Part shown: one piece after another, positions 1-9,825 of the stretch | Numbering within the stretch: the first letter of the stretch is position 1 | Layout: every line of letters starts with the position of its first letter | Assembly (NCBI RefSeq): GCF_022965755.1 | Contig: NZ_CP095187.1 | Location: 2,480,001-2,544,000, forward strand | DNA: 64,000 bases | Source of the DNA: Pseudoxanthomonas sp. F37 | GTDB taxonomy: Bacteria > Pseudomonadota > Gammaproteobacteria > Xanthomonadales > Xanthomonadaceae | Direction: 5' to 3' | Notes under the pieces: model-generated | Told to the model about the DNA's origin: nothing | Database searches by the model: none | What the model saw: the letters and a program-made list of their open reading frames with translations, nothing else | Made by a program: the position numbers and the translations under genes

Positions 1-53
1 ATGAGGGCTTCGAAGGGGGTCTTGTCGATGCGGGGAGAGCGGGTGCGTGCCAC
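1..53 (-). CDS. possible 5' end of a leftward gene (partial)
   Basis: A GTG at 53 opens a reading frame running off the left edge (17 codons, beginning MARTRSPRIDKTPF). The residue composition is plausible for a protein N-terminus. A divergent gene starts at 153, so 54-152 would serve as a shared promoter region. Only 17 codons are visible, no ribosome-binding site is convincing and no family can be named, so this is a weak call. Confidence 0.25.
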   Translation of the reverse strand, partial: MARTRSPRIDKTPFEAL

Positions 54-152
54 GTGGCGTCAGGCTGCGTGAGTCGAAAGGGGCGGTATTGTCGCACGGC
101 GGTCCAACGCCACCCGGACGCTAGAATGGCCCCATCCGCAGGATGAACCCCC

Positions 153-851
153 ATGTCCCCCGCCCCCGGCACGATGCCCTCCCTCCTCCTGGTGGAAGAC
201 GACCGCATCAGCGCGGCCTTCCTGTCGGCGGCGCTGGCGGCACTGCCGGCCCGGGTCCAGGTGGCGGAGGATTGCGCACAGGCGCTGGCGGCGAGCGGCC
301 CCTTCGACGCTTGGCTGATCGACGCCAACCTGCCCGATGGCAGCGGCACCTGGCTGCTGCAGCGCCTGCGTGCGACCGATGCCGCCGCATGTGCGCTGGC
401 GCATACCGCCGACGCCACGGACGCCATGCGCGAGGCGCTGCTGCAGGCGGGTTTCGCGCAGGTCCTGGTCAAACCCCTGTCGGCGCAGGCGCTGGTGCGC
501 GCCCTGCGCGCTGCCCTCGGCGGCGCGGACGGTGGGCCCGACGACGTTGCCGATTGGGATGACCGGGCGGCGCTGAAGGCGCTGGCCGGGAATGCGGAGC
601 ACGTGGCCAGCGTGCGGCAGTTGTTCCTGTCCGAACTGCCCACCACCCGTAGCGCCTGCCTGGCGGCCTTCGACCGCGGCGACCCTGCCGCGCTGCGCGC
701 CCAGTTGCACCGGCTGCAGGCCAGCTGCGGCTTCGCGGGTGCGGCAGCCCTGGCGGTCATCGCCTCGCGCTGGCATGCCGCGCCGGCGGATGCGGCCCTG
801 CGCGAGGCGTTCGCCATGGCCTGCGCGCGCCTGCTCACAGCCGTGCGCTGA
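153..851 (+). CDS. response regulator receiver protein with C-terminal HPt-like domain
   Basis: 232 aa. Residues 10-120 form a receiver domain: acidic pocket EDD at 15-17, phosphoacceptor Asp57 in LIDANLPDG, switch Thr85 and conserved Lys107 in VLVKPLS. The C-terminal part (about 135-232) resembles a histidine phosphotransfer domain, with His186 in LHRLQASCGFAGA matching the HPt motif. No DNA-binding or enzymatic output domain is present, so it probably passes phosphate within a phosphorelay; this is inferred. No kinase gene is visible nearby. The start is supported by AGGA nine bases upstream. It converges on recO with a 3-bp gap. Receiver call is firm, HPt call is good but motif-based. Confidence 0.85.
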   Translation: MSPAPGTMPSLLLVEDDRISAAFLSAALAALPARVQVAEDCAQALAASGPFDAWLIDANLPDGSGTWLLQRLRATDAAACALAHTADATDAMREALLQAGFAQVLVKPLSAQALVRALRAALGGADGGPDDVADWDDRAALKALAGNAEHVASVRQLFLSELPTTRSACLAAFDRGDPAALRAQLHRLQASCGFAGAAALAVIASRWHAAPADAALREAFAMACARLLTAVR

Positions 852-854
852 GCC

Positions 855-1598
855 CTACCCGTCCGGCGGACCCGCGCGCTTCAGCCGGCCCAGGTCGCCG
901 ATCATCTCCCACGACTTCAGCCCGCGCGGGCCCAGGTGGTGCGCCAGCACGGAGCGCAGCGGCAGGCGCAGGCTGGCCAGGTCCTCCGCCGACGGTCGTG
1001 CATCGCCGGCCAGCGCAAGCAACGCCCGGCCGGTCGCGGCCCGGCTGCGCTCTTCGTGTCCGCGGTCGCTGAGCAGGCGGCGCGGCCCCTGCTCGGGATC
1101 CAGCCGGTAGCGTGCCGCGGGATCGATGGGAAAGCCTTCGGCGTCCTGGTCCAGCGCAAAGCCCACGCCCAGCGCCTCCAGCAGGTCGCGCTCGAAGCGT
1201 CGCAGCGTCCACGCCAGGCCCTCGCGCTGCCGCAGGCCCTCGCGCGCGTCCGCATAGGCCTCGAACAGTGCGGGAAGCGGATCGTGCCGTGGCGCCAGGC
1301 GCAGCACCAGTTCGTTGAGGTAGAACGCCGCCAGCATGGCGTCGCCGGCCGGCTGCGGCGCCGCATCCAGCGCCTCGGCCGCGACCAGGCGGCCGAGCTC
1401 GCCGCGCAGGTCGACGTCCAGCCGGATGCACTGCAGCGGCTGCAGCGCGGCGCGCAGCACATGCCGCTTCGGGCCCTGCACCCCGCGTGCGACCAGGCCG
1501 ATGCGCCCGTGGTCGTTGCCCAGCACTTCCACCAGCAGGCTGGTCTCGCGCCAGGGACGCGCGTGCAGGACGAAGGCGGTCTCGCCCGTGATGCGCAT
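855..1598 (-). CDS. recO: DNA repair protein RecO
   Basis: 247 aa, normal length for RecO, which loads RecA with RecF and RecR during recombinational repair. The N-terminal OB-fold begins [20 protein letters not shown], typical of the family, followed by the alpha-helical domain. It is the last gene of the leftward lepA-lepB-rnc-era-recO cluster and lies 15 bp after era. In many gammaproteobacteria pdxJ follows recO; here a convergent response regulator occupies that place. Confidence 0.95.
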   Translation of the reverse strand: MRITGETAFVLHARPWRETSLLVEVLGNDHGRIGLVARGVQGPKRHVLRAALQPLQCIRLDVDLRGELGRLVAAEALDAAPQPAGDAMLAAFYLNELVLRLAPRHDPLPALFEAYADAREGLRQREGLAWTLRRFERDLLEALGVGFALDQDAEGFPIDPAARYRLDPEQGPRRLLSDRGHEERSRAATGRALLALAGDARPSAEDLASLRLPLRSVLAHHLGPRGLKSWEMIGDLGRLKRAGPPDG

Positions 1599-1613
1599 CA
1601 GGGGTGCGCCACC

Positions 1614-2552
1614 CTATTCGTAGCCGAAGGCCTTCAACGCGGTCTCGTCGTCCGACCAGCCCTCGCGCACCCGCACCCAGGTCTCCAGGAAGACCTTGCG
1701 GCCGAACAGGTGCTCCATCTGCTGGCGCGACTTGCTGCCGATCTCCTTCAGGCGCGCTCCGCCCTTGCCGATCACGATGGCCTTCTGGCTTTCGCGTTCC
1801 ACCCAGATCACCGCGCCGATGCGGGCCAGTTCGCCCTTCGGCGAATCCTCGGTGGTGAAGCGTTCGATCTCGACCGTGGTGGCGTAAGGCAGCTCGGCCC
1901 CCAACTGGCGCATCAACTGCTCGCGCACCAGTTCGGCGGCGAGGAAGCGCTCGCTGCGGTCGGTGATCTCGTCCTCGCCGAACGCGGGCGGCGCTTCCGG
2001 CAGCAGGCCCAGCACGTCCTTGACCAGGGCCTCCAGGCCATTGCGCTTGAGCGCGGAGACCGGATGCACCGCGGCGAATTCCCGCTCCTGGCCCACCTGG
2101 GCCAGGAACGGCAGCAGCGCGGCCTTGTCCTTCAGCCGGTCGACCTTGTTGACCACCAGCACCACCGGGATGCCGGCATCGCGCAATACGTTGTAGGCCA
2201 GGGTGTCTTCTTCGTCCCAACGGCCGGCTTCGACCACCATCAGCGCGGCGTCGACCTCCTCCAGCGCACCGCGCGCGGCCCGGTTCATCACCCGGCTCAT
2301 CGCCGATGCCGAGAACTTGCCCTGCTGCTTGTGCAACCCGGGCGTGTCCACCAGCACGATCTGCCCGGCCGGCCGGTCCTTGCCGGCCGCGAACGTGGCG
2401 ATGCCGAGCAGCCGGTGGCGGGTGGTCTGCGGGCGGTTGGAAGTGATGCTGACCTTGGCGCCCACCAGGGCGTTGGTCAGGGTGGACTTGCCCACGTTGG
2501 GGCGGCCGATCACGGCAACGCTGCCGCTGCGGTGGGAAGAGGAATCGCTCAC
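1614..2552 (-). CDS. era: GTPase Era
   Basis: 312 aa from a GTG start. Era binds 16S rRNA 3' ends and acts in 30S subunit maturation. The GTPase domain shows G1 (GRPNVGKST), G3 (DTPG) and G4 (NKVD); a C-terminal KH domain contains the [12 protein letters not shown] loop. An upstream ATG at 2642 would add 30 residues that overlap rnc and look unlike Era. The GTG at 2552, 10 bp after the rnc stop, places the G1 motif at the usual distance from the N-terminus, so I chose it. Confidence 0.95.
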   Translation of the reverse strand: MSDSSSHRSGSVAVIGRPNVGKSTLTNALVGAKVSITSNRPQTTRHRLLGIATFAAGKDRPAGQIVLVDTPGLHKQQGKFSASAMSRVMNRAARGALEEVDAALMVVEAGRWDEEDTLAYNVLRDAGIPVVLVVNKVDRLKDKAALLPFLAQVGQEREFAAVHPVSALKRNGLEALVKDVLGLLPEAPPAFGEDEITDRSERFLAAELVREQLMRQLGAELPYATTVEIERFTTEDSPKGELARIGAVIWVERESQKAIVIGKGGARLKEIGSKSRQQMEHLFGRKVFLETWVRVREGWSDDETALKAFGYE

Positions 2553-2562
2553 CGGGGGGTAC

Positions 2563-3225
2563 TCATTTCGAAATGTCGAGTTTCTCGAGCAAGGCCGCCG
2601 CGGCGGCCTGCTCGGCGTTGCGACGGGAGGTGCCTTCGCCATCCGCCGTCAGCGGCGGATCCAGCGTGGTGCACCGGGCCAGGAACTGCTTGGCATGGTC
2701 GTCGCCGCTCTCCAGCACCAGTTCGTAGAGGGGCAAGGGACGCTGGCGCCCCTGCAGCCATTCCTGCAGCCGCGTCTTGGCGTCCTTCTCGGGCCGCCCC
2801 ACCGGCAGCGCCGCCAGCGAGGCCTCGAACCAGGGCAGCACCACGGCCCGGCAGGCCTCATAGCCACTGTCCAGGTAGATGGCCGCGACCACCGCTTCCA
2901 GCGCATCGGCCAGGATCGAATCGCGGCGGTGGCCGCCGGACTTCATTTCGCCCGGACCCATGGTCAGGCGCTCGCCCAACTGCAGCGCGCGCGCGATGGT
3001 GGCCAGCGACGCCTCGCGGACCAGTTCGGCGCGCGCCCGGGTCAGGGCACCTTCGTCCGCCTTGGGCCAGCGCTGGAACAAGGCCTCGGCGATCAGCAGG
3101 TTGACCACGCCGTCGCCCAGGAACTCCAACCGCTCGTTGTGCGGCGCACCCGCGCTGCGATGCGTCAGGGCCTGCGCAAGCAGGCCCTGGTCGACGAAGG
3201 CATGGCCGATGCGGTCAACCGCCAA
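2563..3225 (-). CDS. rnc: ribonuclease III
   Basis: 220 aa, usual size. This endonuclease cleaves double-stranded RNA in rRNA and mRNA processing. The catalytic signature [11 protein letters not shown] is seen near residue 30 (Gly replaces the usual final Ser), with the second acidic cluster in [15 protein letters not shown]; the C-terminal third is a double-stranded-RNA-binding domain. The start is uncertain: TTG at 3225 gives the family's usual N-terminal length, but its AAGGAG sits immediately against it. Coupling to the gene ending at 3230 is likely. Confidence 0.95.
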   Translation of the reverse strand: MAVDRIGHAFVDQGLLAQALTHRSAGAPHNERLEFLGDGVVNLLIAEALFQRWPKADEGALTRARAELVREASLATIARALQLGERLTMGPGEMKSGGHRRDSILADALEAVVAAIYLDSGYEACRAVVLPWFEASLAALPVGRPEKDAKTRLQEWLQGRQRPLPLYELVLESGDDHAKQFLARCTTLDPPLTADGEGTSRRNAEQAAAAALLEKLDISK

Positions 3226-3229
3226 CTCC

Positions 3230-3607
3230 TTATTCCGGCGCGCGCCGCGTCAGCGGCTCGGACGCATCGAACTTGCCGACCACGTCCAGGTTGCCCACCA
3301 GGGGGCGACGCACTTCGTAGCTGACGCTCATCCTCCAGCCACCGTCCATGCGCTCGATCTTCACGTGGGAAGGCTTCACGCTCTCGGAGTAGTTGATGTA
3401 GAGCCGGCGGAAGAACAGGTCCTGGATCTTGGCCGGGTCCATGTCGGACACGCCGGGTTCGGCCGCCACGCCCTTGAGCGAGGATTTGACCGCGTAGAAC
3501 TCCTGGTACATCGGGAACAGCCGCATGGCGATGAAGGCGGCAAAGCCCACCACCACCAGTACCAGCAGGAATCCCAACAACGTCATGCCACTCTGGTTTC
3601 GCTTCAT
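3230..3607 (-). CDS. DUF4845 membrane protein between lepB and rnc
   Basis: 125 aa. A short basic N-terminus and one hydrophobic segment (about residues 8-30, [18 protein letters not shown]) resemble a type IV pilin-like N-terminus; the rest is soluble and probably periplasmic. DUF4845 proteins are known at this position, between signal peptidase and RNase III, in many beta- and gammaproteobacteria. Function unknown. It ends 4 bp before rnc and is probably cotranscribed with lepB. Confidence 0.85.
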   Translation of the reverse strand: MKRNQSGMTLLGFLLVLVVVGFAAFIAMRLFPMYQEFYAVKSSLKGVAAEPGVSDMDPAKIQDLFFRRLYINYSESVKPSHVKIERMDGGWRMSVSYEVRRPLVGNLDVVGKFDASEPLTRRAPE

Positions 3608-3646
3608 CGTGCTTCCCCCGTGCTTGCCCCGTGGATGTCGGACCGC

Positions 3647-4456
3647 TTACTCGATGCCGTTGCCGATGCGCGAGGCATCGAAGCCATTCTTGCAGAACCA
3701 GCCCTGGCAGTTCAGCCAGACCAGGAACGCCTTGCCCCGCAGGTTCTGCTCCGGCAGGAAATGGTAGTCCCAGAAGCGCCCGTCCAGGCTGTTGTCCCGG
3801 TTGTCGCCCATCACGAAATAGTGGCCCGGCGGGACCACCCAGTCGCCCTCGCCGCCACCGGGCGGGGGCAGGCCCACGCTTTCCAGGATGGTGTGCGGGC
3901 GGCCGGGAAGGTCCTCGCGCAGCAGGGTGGCACCGAAGGCTTCGGCCCGCCCGTCGGGGCCGCCGTACTCGCCCAGGGTCTCGTACTTCAGCGGCTGGCC
4001 GTTCAGGTAGACGGTGTCGCCATGGAAGCCCACCTTGTCGCCGGGCAGGCCGATGACCCGCTTGATCCAGTTGTTCTCGGGGTCGTGCGGCGGCTTGAAC
4101 ACCACCACGTCGCCGCGCGCCGGCTCGCCGATGGCCAGGAACTTCTGGTTGGTGATCGGCAGGCGCAGGCCGTAGGAGAACTTGTTGACCAGGATGAAGT
4201 CGCCGATCAGCAGGTTGGGCATCATCGAGCTGGACGGGATCTTGTACGGCTCGGCGATGAAGCTGCGCAGCACCAGCACCACCGCCAGCACCGGGAAGAA
4301 GGCGCGCGAGTAGTCCACCAGCACCGGTTCCTCGTCCAGCAGCCCGCCTTTGGCCTTGCGGCGCTTGGCGAAGAACAGGGCATCCAGCAGCCATACCGCG
4401 CCGCTGCCCAGCGTGGCCACCACCAGCAACGTTTCGAACCAGGTCATCAAACTCAT
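3647..4456 (-). CDS. lepB: signal peptidase I
   Basis: 269 aa inner-membrane protease that removes signal peptides from exported proteins. Two N-terminal hydrophobic segments are seen (about 5-25 and 55-75). The catalytic Ser lies in PSSSMMPNLLIGD, the catalytic Lys in NNWIKRVIGLPGD, and the MGDNRDNS box is present near the C-terminus. I start at ATG 4456 because AAAGGA lies 6 bp upstream; a start at 4477 would add seven residues without a better site. Downstream of lepA as in most gammaproteobacteria. Confidence 0.95.
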   Translation of the reverse strand: MSLMTWFETLLVVATLGSGAVWLLDALFFAKRRKAKGGLLDEEPVLVDYSRAFFPVLAVVLVLRSFIAEPYKIPSSSMMPNLLIGDFILVNKFSYGLRLPITNQKFLAIGEPARGDVVVFKPPHDPENNWIKRVIGLPGDKVGFHGDTVYLNGQPLKYETLGEYGGPDGRAEAFGATLLREDLPGRPHTILESVGLPPPGGGEGDWVVPPGHYFVMGDNRDNSLDGRFWDYHFLPEQNLRGKAFLVWLNCQGWFCKNGFDASRIGNGIE

Positions 4457-4522
4457 CGAGCGTCCTTTGGATTGCACGTGCCGGCCGGCGACGGCCCTGC
4501 CGCCGCCGGTCCCTGCACCGGA

Positions 4523-6331
4523 TTACTTGCTGTCCACCTGCAGCACCGCCAGGAAGGCTTCCTGCGGAATCTCCACGCGGCCCACCTGCTTCATCCGCTT
4601 CTTGCCCTCTTTCTGCTTCTCGAGGAGCTTCTTCTTGCGGGTGATGTCGCCACCATAGCACTTGGCCAGCACGTTCTTGCGCATGGCCTTGACGGTGCTG
4701 CGCGCGATGATCTGCGAGCCCACCGCGGCCTGGATGGCCACGTCGAACATCTGCCGCGGGATGAGGTCCTTCATCTTCTCGCACAACTCGCGGCCGCGCC
4801 GGTCGGCGTGGCTGCGGTGCACGATCAGGCTGAGCGCGTCGACCTTGTCGCCATTGATCAGCGTGTCCAGGCGCACGAACGGACCGGGCTGGAAGCGCAG
4901 GAACGAATAGTCCAGCGACGCGTAGCCGCGGCTGACCGACTTCAGCTTGTCGAAGAAGTCCAGCACCACCTCGGCCATCGGCAGCTCGTAGCTGATCTGC
5001 ACCTGGCTGGCCAGGTACTGGATGCCGATCTGCACGCCGCGCTTTTCCTCGCACAGCTTGATGATGGCGCCGATGTAGGCCTCCGGCGTCAGGATGTTCG
5101 CGCGGATGATGGGCTCGCGCACCTCGTCGATCAGGTTGGACTGCGGCAGTTTGGCCGGGTTGTCCAGCGAAAGTACCGTGCCATCGGTCTTGAGGACTTC
5201 ATACACGACGGTCGGCGCCGTGGTGATCAGGTCCAGGTCGTACTCGCGTTCCAGGCGCTCCTGCACGATCTCCATGTGCAGCATGCCCAGGAAGCCGCAG
5301 CGGAAGCCGAAGCCCATGGCTTCCGAGCTTTCAGGTTCGAACCGCAGCGCGGCGTCGTTCAGGCGCAGCTTCTCCAGGGCCTCGCGCAGCGCCGGGTAGT
5401 CCTCGGCGTTGACCGGGAACAGGCCGGCGAACACGCGCGGCTGCATCTCCTGGAAGCCGGGCAGCGGGCCCGGTGCCGGGTCGCCGGCCAGGGTCAGCGT
5501 GTCGCCGACCGGCGCGCCGTGCACGTCCTTGATCGAGGCGGTGATCCAGCCCACCTCGCCCGCGCCGAGCTTCTTCAGCTCCTTGCGCTTGGGGGTGAAC
5601 ACGCCCACCTTGTCCACCTCGTGGGTGCGGCCGGTGGACATCACCAGGATCTTGCTCTTCGGGCCGATCTCGCCCTGCATCACGCGCACCAGCGAGACCA
5701 CGCCCAGGTAGTTGTCGAACCACGAGTCGATGATCAGCGCCTGCAGCTTGTCGGTGTCGCGCGGCTGCGGCGGCGGGATGCGCTGGACGATCGCTTCCAG
5801 CACCAGGTCGACATTGAGGCCGGTCTTGGCGCTGACGGCGACGGCGTCGTCTGCGTCGATGCCGATGACGGCCTCGATCTCGGCCTTGGCGCGCTCGATG
5901 TCGGCCGTCGGCAGGTCGATCTTGTTGAGCACCGGCACCACTTCCAGGCCCTGCTCCACCGCGGTATAGCAGTTGGCGACGGACTGCGCTTCGACGCCCT
6001 GGGCGGCATCGACCACCAGCAGCGCGCCTTCGCAGGCGGCCAGCGAGCGGCTGACTTCGTAGCTGAAGTCGACGTGGCCGGGGGTGTCGATGAAGTTGAG
6101 CTGGTACACCTGCCCGTCCTTGGCCTTGTAAGGCAGGGACACGGACTGGGCCTTGATGGTGATGCCGCGCTCGCGCTCGATGGGATTGGAGTCGAGCACC
6201 TGCGCTTCCATCTCGCGGGCCTCGAGGCCGCCACAGAGCTGGATGATGCGGTCGGCCAGGGTCGACTTGCCGTGGTCGACGTGCGCGATGATGGAAAAGT
6301 TGCGGATGTTCCGCATGGAATCGGAGGACAT
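4523..6331 (-). CDS. lepA: elongation factor 4 (LepA)
   Basis: 602 aa, close to the family norm. This ribosome-associated GTPase is related to EF-G. Motifs: G1 [10 protein letters not shown]3 DTPGHVDF and G4 NKIDLP, followed by EF-G-like domains and the LepA-specific C-terminal domain ending in a lysine-rich stretch ([18 protein letters not shown]). An alternative ATG five codons downstream (MRNIRNFS) is possible, because no strong Shine-Dalgarno sequence marks the first. Lies between mucD and lepB, all leftward. Confidence 0.97.
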   Translation of the reverse strand: MSSDSMRNIRNFSIIAHVDHGKSTLADRIIQLCGGLEAREMEAQVLDSNPIERERGITIKAQSVSLPYKAKDGQVYQLNFIDTPGHVDFSYEVSRSLAACEGALLVVDAAQGVEAQSVANCYTAVEQGLEVVPVLNKIDLPTADIERAKAEIEAVIGIDADDAVAVSAKTGLNVDLVLEAIVQRIPPPQPRDTDKLQALIIDSWFDNYLGVVSLVRVMQGEIGPKSKILVMSTGRTHEVDKVGVFTPKRKELKKLGAGEVGWITASIKDVHGAPVGDTLTLAGDPAPGPLPGFQEMQPRVFAGLFPVNAEDYPALREALEKLRLNDAALRFEPESSEAMGFGFRCGFLGMLHMEIVQERLEREYDLDLITTAPTVVYEVLKTDGTVLSLDNPAKLPQSNLIDEVREPIIRANILTPEAYIGAIIKLCEEKRGVQIGIQYLASQVQISYELPMAEVVLDFFDKLKSVSRGYASLDYSFLRFQPGPFVRLDTLINGDKVDALSLIVHRSHADRRGRELCEKMKDLIPRQMFDVAIQAAVGSQIIARSTVKAMRKNVLAKCYGGDITRKKKLLEKQKEGKKRMKQVGRVEIPQEAFLAVLQVDSK

Positions 6332-6477
6332 GGGGGCGGCGGCCTGTGCCGTCGTCAGGAGAACGCGACATTATCGCACGGCCGGGCCGCGGCCTGTCTC
6401 ACCCGTGGATGGGATGGGCCCGGGCCGCAGCGGCATCGCCTCGCTGGCGCGGGGCAATGCGCCGATGCCGGGGCGGG

Positions 6478-7983
6478 TCAGTCCTTTTCGACCGTCACCG
6501 CCACGAAGCGGGTCACCCCGCGGCTGCGCACCAGCAACATGACGGTGTCGCCGGGCTTGGCGGCCGCCAGCTCGCGGTCCAGTGCCGCCGGGCTGTTCAC
6601 CTTGTTGCGCCCCACCTGCAGGATGACCATGCCCGGCGACAGGCCGGCCTCGCGCGCGGCGGCACTTTCCACCCGGCTGACCAGCACGCCGTCGCCGGAC
6701 TCCAGGCCCAGGCGCTTGCGGCTGTCGGCGTCCAGCGGCTGCGTCTGGATGCCCAGCACGTTGCGCCCGGTGGGCGCGGCGGGGGCATCGGGCGCGGTCG
6801 GCAGGGCGCGCGCGGCGGTCTCGCCTTCGTCCAGTTCGCTCAGGGTGACGGCGACATCGCGCGACTTCCCGTCCCTCAGCAGCCCCAGCGTCACCTTGGT
6901 GCCGGGCGCCATGGCGCCGATGACGGGCGGAAGTTCGCTTGAATCGTTGATCGGCCGGCCGTTCACGGACCGGATGACATCGCCCGGGCCAATGCCGGCC
7001 TTCTCCGCCGGACTGCCGCTGACCACGTCGTTGACCAGCGCGCCGCGGTTGTCGGGAAGGCCGAAGCCCTTCACCGCGTCCGACGTGACCGCGCCCACCT
7101 GCACGCCCAACTGGCCGCGGCTCACGCGACCGGTGGACTTGAGCTGCTCCACCGCGCCCATCGCCAGGTCGATCGGGATGGCGAAGCTGATGCCCATGTA
7201 GCCGCCGGACACCGAGAAGATCTGCGAGTTGATGCCGACCACTTCACCGCGGGTATTGAGCAGCGGGCCGCCGGAATTGCCCTGGTTGATCGCCACGTCG
7301 GTCTGGATGAAGGGCACGTAGCGCTGCTCGGGCGACGCACTGCGGCCCACGGCGCTGACGATGCCCGCGGTCACCGAATGGTCCAGTCCCAGCGGCGAGC
7401 CGATGGCGACCACCCACTGGCCGGGCTTGAGCGCGGCGGAATTGCCGATGCGCACCGTAGGCAGGCCCTTGGCCTCCACTTTCAGCAGCGCCACGTCGTA
7501 CTGCTGGTCGCTGCCGACCACCTTGGCGGTCAGCTCGCGGCGATCGGGCAGCGTCACCTTCACCTCATCCGCACCGTCGACCACGTGGTGGTTGGTCAGC
7601 ACATAGCCATCGGCGGAAATGATGAAGCCCGAGCCCATCGAGGTCCCGCGCCGCTGGGGCCCCTGCTGGCCCGGGCCGGGCATCTGGAAGCCGGGCGGCA
7701 GCATGCGCCGGAATATCTCGGGGATATCCGCTTCCTCATCGCTGGCCTGCGCGCTGCGGCGCGACCCGACGGTGGCCTCCACGTTCACGACGCCCGGCCC
7801 CACCTGTTCCACCAACTGGGTGAAGTCCGGCAGGCCGGTCACCAGTTGCGGTGCGGCCGATTGCGCCACCGCGGGCGCGGCGGCCGCCACCGGCGCGGGC
7901 GCCTCGGCCTGCTGCGCACAGGCGGCCAGTGGCGTGGTCAGCATCAACACGGCCAGCAGGCCGTTACGGGCGTGAGGAGTCAT
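6478..7983 (-). CDS. mucD: DegP/MucD-type periplasmic serine protease
   Basis: 501 aa. The N-terminus is an export signal ending in a possible lipobox (LAAC). The trypsin-like domain carries His in LTNHHVVDGADE, Asp in QYDVALLKVE and Ser in INQGNSGGPLLN; two PDZ domains follow (about 275-365 and 400-495). HtrA proteases degrade misfolded envelope proteins. Position directly after rpoE-rseA marks it as the sigma-E operon member often called mucD. GAGG lies 10 bp before ATG 7983; ATG 7992 would add three residues but sits only 1 bp from that GAGG. Confidence 0.93.
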   Translation of the reverse strand: MTPHARNGLLAVLMLTTPLAACAQQAEAPAPVAAAAPAVAQSAAPQLVTGLPDFTQLVEQVGPGVVNVEATVGSRRSAQASDEEADIPEIFRRMLPPGFQMPGPGQQGPQRRGTSMGSGFIISADGYVLTNHHVVDGADEVKVTLPDRRELTAKVVGSDQQYDVALLKVEAKGLPTVRIGNSAALKPGQWVVAIGSPLGLDHSVTAGIVSAVGRSASPEQRYVPFIQTDVAINQGNSGGPLLNTRGEVVGINSQIFSVSGGYMGISFAIPIDLAMGAVEQLKSTGRVSRGQLGVQVGAVTSDAVKGFGLPDNRGALVNDVVSGSPAEKAGIGPGDVIRSVNGRPINDSSELPPVIGAMAPGTKVTLGLLRDGKSRDVAVTLSELDEGETAARALPTAPDAPAAPTGRNVLGIQTQPLDADSRKRLGLESGDGVLVSRVESAAAREAGLSPGMVILQVGRNKVNSPAALDRELAAAKPGDTVMLLVRSRGVTRFVAVTVEKD

Positions 7984-8055
7984 CGAATGCATGCCTCGAT
8001 AGAAAGGGAAACGGGGTTTGTGGGGGCACCCGGCGTGCGGCCGGGTGCCGGAATG

Positions 8056-8970
8056 TCATTCGCGTGGCGCGTCGGCGGGCACGGCCACCGGCGGGACGGA
8101 CTGGGGACGCGGCTCGAACGGATAGAACGTCCGCGCGGCCGCATCGGCGCTGTATCCGGTGGTCAGCGCACCCGTGGCCGACGGATAGCCCGGCAGTGCG
8201 GAGCGCGGCCAGGGACGCGGGGCGACGACGGCGTCGTGCGCGCGGTGCGAGAACGGATCGCTGGCCGTTGGCATCGCGGTTGCGGCCAGCGCCGCCACCG
8301 CATCCGACGGCGCGCCCTGTGCGCCGACGCTGCCGTTCGCGCGCACCGGCGCATCCGCACGTGCCACGCGCTGGGCGCTGCGCGCTGCCTGCTGGCTGCG
8401 CGTGGCACTGCGGCGCGTGGCGTCCTGGCGGCGCGGTGCTGCGGCGGCCACGGCCACTGCAGCCGCCGCGTAGGCTTCGGCATCGGGCGCGGGACCGGCC
8501 GGCGATGCGGGCGCCGTCGCAGGCGCGCTGGCCTGCGTGGAAGCGACCTGGGCGCCGTCGCTGACCGGCACGTCCTGCGGCGATTGCTGGCGGGCCATGA
8601 ACAAGGCGACCAGCGCCACCGAAGCCGCCAGCGCTCCCCCGCCCCAGCGGGCCAGCAGGTTGCGCGGACGCGCGGCCGGGGCCGCCAGTGCGGCCTGCGC
8701 TGCGTTCGACGCGGCCGCATCGCCGGCGATCGCCAGCGCCACGCGCTCGGCGAATCCGGCCGGCGCCGGCGCCTGGGCGTGGCCACGCAGCACGTCGCCG
8801 CACAGCTGCCAACGCTCCCAGCAGCCGGCCAGGTCGTGGTCGTGCTGCAGGCGGCGCAGCAGGAAGCGGGCCTGGTCGGCCAGCAACTCGCCGTCCATCA
8901 GGGCGGACAGCTGCTGGCGATGGTGGGTGTCGAGCTTGTCGATGGTGGGTGTCTCGTTGCGGGCAGTCAT
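8056..8970 (-). CDS. rseA: anti-sigma-E factor RseA
   Basis: 304 aa. The N-terminal 90 residues match the RseA sigma-binding domain (HRQQLSALMDGEL near residue 17, then a conserved cysteine in AGCWERWQLCGD). One membrane segment lies near 115-130 (GGALAASVALVALF), followed by a long Ala/Pro-rich periplasmic part with arginine-rich patches that is longer than in enteric RseA. The start codon overlaps the rpoE stop (ATGA), indicating translational coupling. Holds the stress sigma factor inactive until regulated proteolysis; this function is inferred from family and position. Confidence 0.9.
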   Translation of the reverse strand: MTARNETPTIDKLDTHHRQQLSALMDGELLADQARFLLRRLQHDHDLAGCWERWQLCGDVLRGHAQAPAPAGFAERVALAIAGDAAASNAAQAALAAPAARPRNLLARWGGGALAASVALVALFMARQQSPQDVPVSDGAQVASTQASAPATAPASPAGPAPDAEAYAAAAVAVAAAAPRRQDATRRSATRSQQAARSAQRVARADAPVRANGSVGAQGAPSDAVAALAATAMPTASDPFSHRAHDAVVAPRPWPRSALPGYPSATGALTTGYSADAAARTFYPFEPRPQSVPPVAVPADAPRE

Positions 8971-9587
8971 GAGCGGGCACGCTCCCGGGTTGCACTGTCG
9001 GTGTCCAGCAGGGGACGCAGTTGTTCGTCGATGGCCTCGCGCGCCCGGAAGATGCGCGAGCGCACCGTGCCGATCGGGCAATCCATCTTCTGCGCGATCT
9101 CCTCGTAACTGAGGCCTTCCACTTCGCGCAGGGTGATCGCGGTGCGCAGTTCTTCCGGCAGCCCGTCCACCGCCCTCATCACCGTGGCCTCCATCTCCTG
9201 GCGCATGAGTTCGCGCTCGGGGGTGTCGGTGTCGCGCAGCCGGGCGCCGATGTCGTACTGCTCGGCGTCGGCGGCATCCACGTCCGCGGTGGGCGGACGG
9301 CGGTTGTGCGCGACCAGGTGGTTCTTGGCGGTGTTCACGGCGATGCGGTGCAGCCACGTATAGAACTGGGAATCGCCCCGGAAATTGCCCAGCGCGCGGT
9401 AAGCGCGCAGGAACGTCTCCTGGGCCACGTCCTGGCACTCGCTCCAGTCATGGATGTAACGCCCGATCAGCGCCACCACGCGATGCTGGTACTTGCGCAC
9501 CAGCAGGTCGAAGGCCGCGCTGTCGCCGCGTTGCACGCGCCTGACCAGCTCGAGGTCCAGCTCCTGGGTTGGATCTGTTTCGGCCAT
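8967..9587 (-). CDS. rpoE: RNA polymerase sigma factor RpoE (ECF)
   Basis: 206 aa extracytoplasmic-function sigma factor. Region 2 (FDLLVRKYQHRVVALIGRYI, then DVAQETFLRAYRAL) and region 4 helix-turn-helix (GLSYEEIAQKMDCPIGTVRS) are clear. The start at 9587 (MAETDPTQELD) matches family N-termini; longer in-frame starts upstream would cover its own promoter. Coupled to rseA and mucD. Expected to drive the envelope-stress regulon and its own transcription. Confidence 0.95.
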   Translation of the reverse strand: MAETDPTQELDLELVRRVQRGDSAAFDLLVRKYQHRVVALIGRYIHDWSECQDVAQETFLRAYRALGNFRGDSQFYTWLHRIAVNTAKNHLVAHNRRPPTADVDAADAEQYDIGARLRDTDTPERELMRQEMEATVMRAVDGLPEELRTAITLREVEGLSYEEIAQKMDCPIGTVRSRIFRAREAIDEQLRPLLDTDSATRERARS

Positions 9588-9627
9588 GCCGGGCCGCACT
9601 CCTGTCGGCTCGGCGGTGGCCGTGCCC

Positions 9628-9653
9628 TGTGACCGCGCTAGCGGGGAAAGTTC
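9628..9653 (-). promoter_or_regulatory. candidate sigma-E (RpoE) autoregulatory promoter
   Basis: Leftward GAACTT (-35, 9653-9648), 15 bp spacer, TCACA (-10, 9632-9628), about 40 bp before rpoE. GAACTT is the known sigma-E/AlgU -35 element; the -10 is a weaker match to TCTGA/TCAAA. Confidence 0.5.
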
Positions 9654-9825
9654 AACGCCTTGTCCAAACCGTTGCCCTATCAAGAATTTAACCGGAGCAG
9701 CGGGAACATCCCCCTGCCGCCGGTCACGCCCGTGACGACGTTCTCGTTGATATGTGGATTTGACGGGGATGAAACAACCTCGGGATGATAGCGGCCTTAT
9801 CCATACGTGAACGGATGGTCCCTGC

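Noticed and set aside
2879-7201. 1440-codon rightward open frame across lepA and neighbours
   Set aside because: Antisense to well-supported genes (DUF4845, lepB, lepA, mucD); composition is that of a GC-rich shadow, no domain.
9700-9825. FadR-like operator or promoter before the fadJ-like gene
   Set aside because: A TTGACG is present but no -10 at correct spacing and no clear operator palindrome.
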